From Limnomonas spitsbergensis (lineage: Eukaryota; Chlorophyta; Chlorophyceae; Chlamydomonadales), in the NCBI GenBank assembly GCA_037349105.1, contig JAYJMM010000112.1, positions 5,168,501-5,232,500 of the forward strand: 64,000 bases of DNA, written 5' to 3'. A program made the translations under genes and the position numbers. A model generated the notes under the pieces. That model had not been told where the DNA came from. It saw only the letters and a list, made by a program, of their open reading frames with translations, and ran no database searches. Numbering within the stretch: the first letter of the stretch is position 1; the number at the start of each line of letters is the position of its first letter. This document shows positions 35,001 through 47,000 of the stretch, piece after piece.

Positions 35001-38000
35001 TTCAAATAAAGATTATCTAACCAAGTACTGGTAACTGATGTCTTGAATTTGATTGACTTCTATGCATGTGTGCTATGGATCTATGCATGTGTGCTATGGA
35101 TCTCAACCGCTCCCCCGCCTTAACACAGATCAAGATACTTCAGAGGTTCAAAAACGGGAAATGGGATTTTCTTGCATGTGTTGCTTGTATGCAGGGATTC
35201 ATGGGCCCTAACTACTCCATATCCACCGCCTGCGCAACTGCCAACTACTGCTACGTGTCGGCGGCCAACCACATTCGCGCTGGCGACGCAGACGTCATGG
35301 TCAGTGAGGCAGGGGTGGGAGGAGAGGGGGTCTGAGATGAGAGAGGCAGTCCAATATCTCAGAGAGACATTTGCAACATGTAGTCCAATAGTTTCTGGCA
35401 TGAACACGCTTTCGACGCAGACGTGATGGTCAGTGAAGCAGGGGTGGGAGGAGAGGGGGTCTGAGATGAGAGAGGCAGTCCAATATCTCAGAGACACATT
35501 TGCAACATGTAGTCCAATAGTTTCTGGCATGAACACGCTTTCGACGCAGACGTGATGGTCAGTGAAGCAGGGGTGGGAGGAGAGGGGGTCTGAGATGAGA
35601 GAGGCAGTCCAACATCTCAGAGACACATTTGCAACATGTAGTCCAATAGTTTCTGGCATGAACACACTTTCGACGCAGACGTGATGGTCAGTGAAGCAGG
35701 GGTGGGAGGAGAGGGGGTCTGAGATGAGAGAGGCAGTCCAACATCTCAGAGACACATTTGCAACATGTAGTCCAATAGTTTCTGGCATGAACACGCTTTC
35801 GACGCTGACGTGATGGTCAGTGAAGCAGGGGTGGGAGGAGAGGGGGTCTGAGATGAGAGAGGTAGTCCAACATCTCAGAGACACATTTGCAACATGTAGT
35901 CCAATAGTTTCTGGCATAAACACGCTTTCGACGCTGACGTGATGGTCAGTGAAGCAGGGGTGGGAGGAGAGGGGGTCTGAGATGAGAGAGGCAGTCCAAC
36001 ATCTCAGAGACACATTTGCAACATGTAGTCCAATAGTTTCTGGCATGAACACGCTTTCGACGCTGACGTGATGGTCAGTGAAGCAGGGGTGGGAGGAGAG
36101 GGGGTCTGAGATGAGAGAGGTAGTCCAACATCTCAGAGACACATTTGCAACATGTAGTCCAATAGTTTCTGGCATGAACACGCTTTCGACGCTGACGTGA
36201 TGGTCAGTGAAGCAGGGGTGGGAGGAGAGGGGGTCTGAGATGAGAGAGGCAGTCCAACATCTCAGAGACACATTTGCAACATGTACTCCAATAGTTTCTG
36301 GCATGAACACGCTTTCGACGCTGACGTGATGGTCAGTGAAGCAGGGGTGGGAGGAGAGGGGGTCTGAGATGAGAGAGGCAGTCCAACATCTCAGAGACAC
36401 ATTTGCAACATGTAGTCCAATAGTTTCTGGCATGAACACGCTTTCGACGCTGACGTGATGGTCAGTGAAGCAGGGGTGGGAGGAGAGGGGGTCTGAGATG
36501 AGAGAGGTAGTCCAACATCTCAGAGACACATTTGCAACATGTAGTCCAATAGTTTCTGGCATGAACACGCTTTCGACGCTGACGTGATGGTCAGTGAAGC
36601 AGGGGTGGGAGGAGAGGGGGTCTGAGATGAGAGAGGTAGTCCAACATCTCAGAGACACATTTGCAACATGTAGTCTAATAGTTTCTGGCATGAACACGCT
36701 TTCGACGCTGACGTGATGGTCAGTGAAGCAGGGGTGGGAGGAGAGGGGGTCTGAGATGAGAGAGGCAGTCCAACATCTCAGAGACACATTTGCAACATGT
36801 AGTCCAATAGTTTCTGGCATGAACACGCTTTCGACGCTGACGTGATGGTCAGTGAAGCAGGGGGGGGGCAATGAAACAATGACCCTCATGGTACAGCATC
36901 ACATCGTATATCGAGTTATTCCTTTCAACAGCTGCTCGTGCGCTGAAATATACGCTGCTACCTTTTGATTAGTCCACCCCTACGACGTGCTGCGCTCAGG
37001 TTGTCGGCGGCTCCGAAGCCCCTATCATGCCAGCCGGTCTCGGAGGCTTTGTGGCCTGCCGAGCGCTGTCCACACGTAACGACGAGCCCTCCAAGGCATC
37101 AAGGTGTGAACAGTGTGGGGCAGGAGAGGGGTATGATGTGGCGTAAGCGTAGGAAGGTGGACTGGGTGGGCAGGAGAGGCACGGGGATGAGGCTGGCCAC
37201 CTGCGTTTCTAGAGTGTGCACCAGACTGTCTTGGGGCGCTGCCGGGAGGAAGCCACTGGGGCAATTGGGATGAAACCTGCCAACCTGCTGTTCTCACCAT
37301 CTACCCGATCGATCAAACCGTGGCTGATCTACAGTCAGTGGCCCATGCAGCAGGCATCCTGCCGCACCGAGGCCTGTAGGTGGTAGGCAGGGTTGTAGCC
37401 GAGTCATAGCTGAAGCAGCATGGCGCAAACAGGCCTGGCTGTGTGTCAAGCAGGATGAGCAGTGGGAGGGAGGGCCAGGGCAGGAGGGGTGGGGCGGGGG
37501 AAGGAGGGGTGAGAGGTGTGGCTGGCTGTGTGAACGAGGACGCGGTGTGTGTGGGGGGGGGGGGGGACAGGAGGTGTGAGAGGTGTGGCTGGCTGTGTGA
37601 ACCAGGACGCGGTGTGGGGCGGATGGCAGGAGCGGGGGTAGGAGGGGTATGGTTGGGGATATAATAGGTGTGAGACGTGTGGTTGGCTGTGTGAACCAGG
37701 ACGTGGTGTGGGGGGGGCAGGAGCAGGGGTAGAAGGTTGGAGGTACGGCTGGCTGTGTGAACCACGACGAAAAGCAGGAGGGGTGGGGGCAGTGGTAGGA
37801 TGGGGATAAGGGGGGGTGGGGGCAGTGGTAGGATGGGGATAAGGGGGGGGGGGGCAGGGGTAGGATGGGGATAAGGGGGGGGGGGGGGCAGGGGTAGGAT
37901 GGGGATAAGGGGGGGGGGCAGGGGATGTCAGATATGTCTGGTACTCTGGTTGGGTCTATCTGGGCGAGAAGCAAGAGGGCTGGCGGGGGGTGGGAAGGAG

Positions 38001-41000
38001 GGCAAAAGGGGGTAAGGTGCAGCTGGCTGTGGCAAACAGGAAAAGGAGTGGGAGGGCGGAGGCGCTTTTCATTGTAATCGACGCTCCTCGTGCGTCACCT
38101 TGAAACTGGTGATGACAGGGGCCCGAGTTGCACTAGAGGATCCCTGGGAAACACGCAAGCAAATAATGTAGGGTGAATGGAAGAGGCTGTTTCTGCCATT
38201 CATTGCCTCACAGCAGCTTCCACATTCCCCTCCTCCTCCCCAAAATAGTCCTCTCCAAAGCAAGCACATCCCTTCCACAACCAATAACACACTTACCTCC
38301 CGACCCTGATGATCTGCCCTCAGGCCTTGGGACGCTGACCGCGACGGCTTTGTCATGGGAGAGGGTGCGGGCGTGTTTGTGTTTGAGTCGCTGGCGCACG
38401 CAGAGAAGCGCGGCGCCACGATCATTGCAGAATACCTCGGCGGAGGCCTGACATGCGACGCCTACCACATGACGGGTACGTGTAACACCTTTAGTGACCC
38501 CATTGTATCTCCCCTGAGCCTGACATACGATAACCACAGTATGACGGGTACTTAATTGCCTTATAATTGACTGATATGTACCTCCATGCAACATGCCGGT
38601 GTAGACCCTCGCTCGGACGGGATTAGGGTTTAGCACTGCTTGTAATTGCCTTATAATTGACTGACATGTACCTCCATGCAACATGCCGGTGTAGACCCTC
38701 GCTCGGACGGGATAAGGGTTGAGCACTGCTTGTAATTGCCTTATAATTGACTGACATGTACCTCCATGCAACATGCCGGTGTAGACCCTCGCTCGGACGG
38801 GATTAGGGTTGAGCACTGCTTGTAATTGCCTTATAATTGACTGATATGTACCTCCATGCAACATGCCGGTGTAGACCCTCGCTCGGACGGGATTAGGGTT
38901 TAGCACTGCTTGTAATTGCCTTATAATTGACTGATATGTACCTCCATGCAACATGCCGGTGTAGACCCTCGCTCGGACGGGGTAAGGGTTTAGCACTGCT
39001 TGTAATTGCCTTATAATTGACTGACATGTACCTCCATGCAACATGCCGGTGTAGACCCTCGCTCGGACGGGATTAGGGTTTAGCACTGCTTGTAATTGCC
39101 GTACAATTGACTGATATGTACCTCCATGCAACATGCCGGTGTAGCCCCTCGCTCGGACGGGATTAGGGTTTAGCACTGCTTGTAATTGCCTTATAATTGA
39201 CTGATATGTACCTCCATGCAACATGCCGGTGTAGACCCTCGCTCGGACGGGATTAGGGTTTAGCACTGCTTGTAATTGCCTTATAATTGACTGACATGTA
39301 CCTCCATGCAACATGCCGGTGTAGACCCTCGCTCGGACGGGATAAGGGTTGAGCACTGCTTGTAATTGCCTTATAATTGACTGACATGTACCTCCATGCA
39401 ACATGCCGGTGTAGACCCTCGCTCGGACGGGATTAGGGTTTAGCACTGCTTGTAATTGCCTTATAATTGACTGATATGTACCTCCATGCAACATGCCGGT
39501 GTAGACCCTCGCTCGGACGGGATTAGGGTTTAGCACTGCTTGTAATTGCCTTATAATTGACTGATATGTACCTCCATGCAACATGCCGGTGTAGACCCTC
39601 GCTCGGACGGGGTAAGGGTTTAGCACTGCTTGTAATTGCCTTATAATTGACTGACATGTACCTCCATGCAACATGCCGGTGTAGACCCTCGCTCGGACGG
39701 GATTAGGGTTTAGCACTGCTTGTAATTGCCGTACAATTGACTGATATGTACCTCCATGCAACATGCCGGTGTAGCCCCTCGCTCGGACGGGATTAGGGTT
39801 TAGCACTGCTTGTAATTGCCTTATAATTGACTGATATGTACCTCCATGCAACATGCCGGTGTAGACCCTCGCTCGGACGGGATTAGGGTTTAGCACTGCT
39901 TGTAATTGCCTTATAATTGACTGACATGTACCGCCATGCAACATGCCGGTGTAGACCCTCGCTCGGACGGGATTAGGGTTTAGCACTGCTTGTAATTGCC
40001 TTATAATTGACTGACATGTACCTCCATGCAACATGCCGGTGTAGACCCTCGCTCGGACGGGATTAGGGTTTAGCACTGCTTGTAATTGCCTTATAATTGA
40101 CTGACATGTACCTCCATGCAACATGCCGGTGTAGACCCTCGCTCGGACGGGATAAGGGTTTAGCACTGCTTGTAATTGCCTTATAATTGACTGACATGTA
40201 CCTCCATGCAACATGCCGGTGTAGACCCTCGCTCGGACGGGATTAGGGTTTAGCACTGCTTGTAATTGCCTTATAATTGACTGATATGTACCTCCATGCA
40301 ACATGCCGGTGTAGACCCTCGCTCGGACGGGATTAGGGTTTAGCACTGCTTGTAATTGCCTTATAATTGACTGATATGTACCTCCATGCAACATGCCGGT
40401 GTAGACCCTCGCTCGGACGGGGTAAGGGTTTAGCACTGCTTGTAATTGCCTTATAATTGACTGATATGTACCTCCATGCAACATGCCGGTGTAGACCCTC
40501 GCTCGGACGGGATTAGGGTTTAGCACTGCTTGTAATTGCCTTATAAATGACTGACATGTACCGCCATGCAACATGCCGGTGTAGACCCTCGCTCGGACGG
40601 GATTAGGGTTTAGCACTGCTTGTAATTGCCTTATAATTGACTGACATGTACCTCCATGCAACATGCCGGTGTAGACCCTCGCTCGGACGGGATTAGGGTT
40701 TAGCACTGCTTGTAATTGCCTTATAATTGACTGACATGTACCTCCATGCAACATGCCGGTGTAGACCCTCGCTCGGACGGGATAAGGGTTTAGCACTGCT
40801 TGTAATTGCCTTATAATTGACTGACATGTACCTCCATGCAACATGCCGGTGTAGACCCTCGCTCGGACGGGATTAGGGTTTAGCACTGCTTGTAATTGCC
40901 TTATAATTGACTGATATGTACCTCCATGCAACATGCCGGTGTAGACCCTCGCTCGGACGGGATTAGGGTTTAGCACTGCTTGTAATTGCCTTATAATTGA

Positions 41001-44000
41001 CTGATATGTACCTCCATGCAACATGCCGGTGTAGACCCTCGCTCGGACGGGGTAAGGGTTTAGCACTGCTTGTAATTGCCTTATAATTGACTGACATGTA
41101 CCTCCATGCAACATGCCGGTGTAGACCCTCGCTCGGACGGGATTAGGGTTTAGCACTGCTTGTAATTGCCGTACAATTGACTGATATGTACCTCCATGCA
41201 ACATGCCGGTGTAGCCCCTCGCTCGGACGGGATTAGGGTTTAGCACTGCTTGTAATTGCCTTATAATTGACTGATATGTACCTCCATGCAACATGCCGGT
41301 GTAGACCCTCGCTCGGACGGGATGAGGGTTTAGCACTGCTTGTAATTGCCTTATAATTGACTGACATGTACCGCCATGCAACATGCCGGTGTAGACCCTC
41401 GCTCGGACGGGATTAGGGTTGAGCACTGCTTGTAATTGCCTTATAATTGACTGACATGTACCTCCATGCAACATGCCGGTGTAGACCCTCGCTCGGACGG
41501 GATTAGGGTTTAGCACTGCTTGTAATTGCCTTATAATTGACTGACATGTACCTCCATGCAACATGCCGGTGTAGACCCTCGCTCGGACGGGATAAGGGTT
41601 TAGCACTGCTTGTAATTGCCTTATAATTGACTGACATGTACCTCCATGCAACATGCCGGTGTAGACCCTCGCTCGGACGGGATTAGGGTTTAGCACTGCT
41701 TGTAATTGCCTTATAATTGACTGATATGTACCTCCATGCAACATGCCGGTGTAGACCCTCGCTCGGACGGGATTAGGGTTTAGCACTGCTTGTAATTGCC
41801 TTATAATTGACTGATATGTACCTCCATGCAACATGCCGGTGTAGACCCTCGCTCGGACGGGATTAGGGTTTAGCACTGCTTGTAATTGCCTTATAATTGA
41901 CTGACATGTACCTCCATGCAACATGCCGGTGTAGACCCTCGCTCGGACGGGATTAGGGTTTAGCACTGCTTGTAATTGCCGTACAATTGACTGACATGTA
42001 CCTCCATGCAACATGCCGGTGTAGACCCTCGCTCGGACGGGATTAGGGTTTAGCACTGCTTGTAATTGCCTTATAATTGACTGATATGTACCTCCATGCA
42101 ACATGCCGGTGTAGACCCTCGCTCGGACGGGATTAGGGTTTAGCACTGCTTGTAATTGCCTTATAATTGACTGATATGTACCTCCATGCAACATGCCGGT
42201 GTAGACCCTCGCTCGGACGGGATTAGGGTTTAGCACTGCTTGTAATTGCCTTATAATTGACTGATATGTACCTCCATGCAACATGCCGGTGTAGCCCCTC
42301 GCTCGGACGGGATTAGGGTTTAGCACTGCTTGTAATAGCCTTATAATTGACTGACATGTACCTCCATGCAACATGCCGGTGTAGACCCTCGCTCGGACGG
42401 GATTAGGGTTTAGCACTGCTTGTAATTGCCGTACAATTGACTGATATGTACCTCCATGCAACATGCCGGTGTAGCCCCTCGCTCGGACGGGATTAGGGTT
42501 TAGCACTGCTTGTAATTGCCTTATAATTGACTGATATGTACCTCCATGCAACATGCCGGTGTAGACCCTCGCTCGGACGGGATTAGGGTTTAGCACTGCT
42601 TGTAATTGCCTTATAATTGACTGACATGTACCTCCATGCAACATGCCGGTGTAGACCCTCGCTCGGACGGGATTAGGGTTTAGCACTGCTTGTAATTGCC
42701 TTATAATTGACTGACATGTACCTCCATGCAACATGCCGGTGTAGACCCTCGGCTCGGACGGGATTAGGGTTTAGCACTGCTTGTAATTGCCTTATAATTG
42801 ACTGACATGTACCTCCATGCAACATGCCGGTGTAGACCCTCGCTCGGACGGGATTAGGGTTTAGCACTGCTTGTAATTGCCTTATAATTGACTGACATGT
42901 ACCTCCATGCAACATGCCGGTGTAGACCCTCGCTCGGACGGGATTAGGGTTTAGCACTGCTTGTAATTGCCTTATAATTGACTGATATGTACCTCCATGC
43001 AACATGCCGGTGTAGACCCTCGCTCGGACGGGATTAGGGTTTAGCACTGCTTGTAATTGCCTGTACAATTGACTGATATGTACCTCCATGCAACATGCCG
43101 GTGTAGACCCTCGCTCGGACGGGATTAGGGTTTAGCACTGCTTGTAATTGCTGTACAATTGACTGATATGTACCTCCATGCAACATGCCGGTGTAGACCC
43201 TCGCTCGGACGGGATAAGGGTTTAGCACTGCTTGTAATTGCCTTATAATTGACTGACATGTACCTCCATGCAACATGCCGGTGTAGACCCTCGCTCGGAC
43301 GGGATTAGGGTTGAGCACTGCTTGTAATTGCCTTATAATTGACTGACATGTACCTCCATGCAACATGCCGGTGTAGACCCTCGCTCGGACGGGATTAGGG
43401 TTTAGCACTGCTTGTAATTGCCTTATAATTGACTGACATGTACCTCCATGCAACATGCCGGTGTAGACCCTCGCTCGGACGGGATTAGGGTTTAGCACTG
43501 CTTGTAATTGCCTTATAATTGACTGACATGTACCTCCATGCAACATGCCGGTGTAGACCCTGGCTCGGACGGGATAAGGGTTTAGCACTGCTTGTAATTG
43601 CCTTATAATTGACTGACATGTACCTCCATGCAACATGCCGGTGTAGACCCTCGCTCGGACGGGATTAGGGTTTAGCACTGCTTGTAATTGCCTTATAATT
43701 GACTGATATGTACCTCCATGCAACATGCCGGTGTAGACCCTCGCTCGGACGGGATTAGGGTTTAGCACTGCTTGTAATTGCCTTATAATTGACTGATATG
43801 TACCTCCATGCAACATGCCGGTGTAGACCCTCGCTTGGACGGGATTAGGGTTTAGCACTGCTTGTAATTGCCTTATAATTGACTGACATGTACCTCCATG
43901 CAACATGCCGGTGTAGACCCTCGCTCGGACGGGATTAGGGTTTAGCACTGCTTGTAATTGCCGTACAATTGACTGACATGTACCTCCATGCAACATGCCG

Positions 44001-47000
44001 GTGTAGACCCTCGCTCGGACGGGATTAGGGTTTAGCACTGCTTGTAATTGCCTTATAATTGACTGATATGTACCTCCATGCAACATGCCGGTGTAGACCC
44101 TGGCTCGGACGGGATTAGGGTTTAGCACTGCTTGTAATTGCCTTATAATTGACTGATATGTACCTCCATGCAACATGCCGGTGTAGACCCTCGCTCGGAC
44201 GGGATTAGGGTTTAGCACTGCTTGTAATTGCCTTATAATTGACTGATATGTACCTCCATGCAACATGCCGGTGTAGACCCTCGCTCGGACGGGATTAGGG
44301 TTTAGCACTGCTTGTAATTGCCTTATAATTGACTGACATGTACCTCCATGCAACATGCCGGTGTAGACCCTCGCTCGGACGGGATTAGGGTTTAGCACTG
44401 CTTGTAATTGCCGTACAATTGACTGATATGTACCTCCATGCAACATGCCGGTGTAGCCCCTCGCTCGGACGGGATTAGGGTTTAGCACTGCTTGTAATTG
44501 CCTTATAATTGACTGATATGTACCTCCATGCAACATGCCGGTGTAGACCCTCGCTCGGACGGGATTAGGGTTTAGCACTGCTTGTAATTGCCTTATAATT
44601 GACTGACATGTACCTCCATGCAACATGCCGGTGTAGACCCTCGCTCGGACGGGATTAGGGTTTAGCACTGCTTGTAATTGCCTTATAATTGACTGACATG
44701 TACCTCCATGCAACATGCCGGTGTAGACCCTGGCTCGGACGGGATTAGGGTTTAGCACTGCTTGTAATTGCCTTATAATTGACTGACATGTACCTCCATG
44801 CAACATGCCGGTGTAGACCCTCGCTCGGACGGGATTAGGGTTTAGCACTGCTTGTAATTGCCTTATAATTGACTGACATGTACCTCCATGCAACATGCCG
44901 GTGTAGACCCTCGCTCGGACGGGATTAGGGTTTAGCACTGCTTGTAATTGCCTTATAATTGACTGATATGTACCTCCATGCAACATGCCGGTGTAGACCC
45001 TCGCTCGGACGGGATTAGGGTTTAGCACTGCTTGTAATTGCTGTACAATTGACTGATATGTACCTCCATGCAACATGCCGGTGTAGACCCTCGCTCGGAC
45101 GGGATTAGGGTTTAGCACTGCTTGTAATTGCTGTACAATTGACTGATATGTACCTCCATGCAACATGCCGGTGTAGACCCTCGCTCGGACGGGATAAGGG
45201 TTTAGCACTGCTTGTAATTGCCTTATAATTGACTGACATGTACCTCCATGCAACATGCCGGTGTAGACCCTCGCTCGGACGGGATTAGGGTTGAGCACTG
45301 CTTGTAATTGCCTTATAATTGACTGACATGTACCTCCATGCAACATGCCGGTGTAGACCCTCGCTCGGACGGGATTAGGGTTTAGCACTGCTTGTAATTG
45401 CCTTATAATTGACTGACATGTACCTCCATGCAACATGCCGGTGTAGACCCTCGCTCGGACGGGATTAGGGTTTAGCACTGCTTGTAATTGCCTTATAATT
45501 GACTGATATGTACCTCCATGCAACATGCCGGTGTAGACCCTCGCTCGGACGGGATTAGGGTTTAGCACTGCTTGTAATTGCCGTACAATTGACTGATATG
45601 TACCTCCATGCAACATGCCGGTGTAGACCCTCGCTCGGACGGGATTAGGGTTTAGCACTGCTTGTAATTGCTGTACAATTGACTGATATGTACCTCCATG
45701 CAACATGCCGGTGTAGACCCTTGCTCGGACGGGATTAGGGTTTAGCACTGCTTGTAATTGCCTTATAATTGACTGACATGTACCTCCATGCAACATGCCT
45801 GTGTAGACCCTCGCTCGGACGGCCTCGGAGTTGCCACTTGCATCGACCTTGCCATCAAGAATGCGAGAATCGACAAGGAGCAGATTAACTACATCAACGC
45901 ACACGCAACCAGGTAAGGGGGGGGGGGAAGGGCCAGGGAAGCTTGGAAGAGGGGAGGGGGGAAGGGCCAGGGAAGCTTGGAAGAGGGGAGTGGGGAAGAG
46001 CCAGGGAAGCTTGGAAGAGGGGAGCGGGGAAGGGCCAGGGAAGCTTGGAAGAGAGGAGGGGGGAAGAGCCAGGGAAGCTTGGAAGAGGGGAGGGGGGAAG
46101 GGCCAGGGAAGCTTGGAAGAGGGGAGGGGGGAAGGGCCAGGGAAGCTTGGAAGAGGGGAGGGGGGAAGAGCCAGGGAGGCTTGGAAGAGGGGAGGGGGGA
46201 AGGGCCAGGGAAGCTTGGAAGAGGGGAGGGGGGAAGAGCCAGGGAAGCTTGGAAGAGGGGAGGGGGGAAGGGCCAGGGAAGCTTGGAAGAGGGGAGGGGG
46301 GAAGGGCCAGGGAAGCTTGGAAGAGGGGAGGGGGGAAGAGCCAGGGAAGCTTGGAAGAGGGGAGGGGGGAAGAGCCAGGGAAGCTTGGAAGAGGGGAGGG
46401 GGGAAGGGCCAGGGAAGCTTGGAAGAGGGGAGAGGGGAAGGGCCAGGGAAGCTTGGAAGAGGGGAGGAGGGGCGATGTGTCGGGAAAGGAGAGCCATGTC
46501 AACTAGATGAGCTGGCACGTGGCCAGGTGGCGGCTACGGCCACTGCCTGCTCTCTCTATTTCCCCCCTCTGGTTTAGGGGGTCAGGGTTTATGGGGTTAG
46601 GGTTTAGGGTCCTCTCATCCTTGCTGCCTCCCCTCCCCCTGCACCACCCTGGTTAGACATGTTTTTCAGGTCGAGGTAAAGGCCATCAAGATTGCCTTCC
46701 CCAACCACTCTCACAACGTAATCTCACATGCATGCAACCAAGTTTCACAACCGGCACTGCCCCCTCCCCCCCTCTCTAACCCCTGTTGCCTCCCCCTACA
46801 GCTCGCTAGTTGGAGATGCCGTTGCGGTCACAACCACATGAAGGTGCACGCGACCAAGTTCCGCTTCTGACACTGCCCGCCCCCTGTAACCCCCCTCCTC
46901 TCCCTCCAGCACGCTGGTCGGAGACATTGCCGAGTGCAAGGCCATCAAGCGCGCCTTCCCCAACCACTCTCACATCAAGATGAACGCAACCAAGTCCCTC

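Noticed and set aside
35120..36889. Minus-strand open frame of 589 residues with a 43-residue repeat
   Set aside because: By-product of the 129 bp period of the exon 7 junction array.
38548..45806. CRISPR-like array
   Set aside because: The units are contiguous copies with no unique spacers, and the host is eukaryotic.
38208..45904. Minus-strand open frames of 1508, 138 and 956 residues made of a 30-residue repeat
   Set aside because: The 90 bp unit is a multiple of three, so one open frame runs through the whole array. Plus-strand exons of KAS I border it, and the unit is copied from a splice acceptor.
45831..46577. Several Glu/Gly/Lys-rich or Pro/Leu/Ser-rich open frames on both strands
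   Set aside because: They come from the 34 bp minisatellite, which is open in several frames at once.
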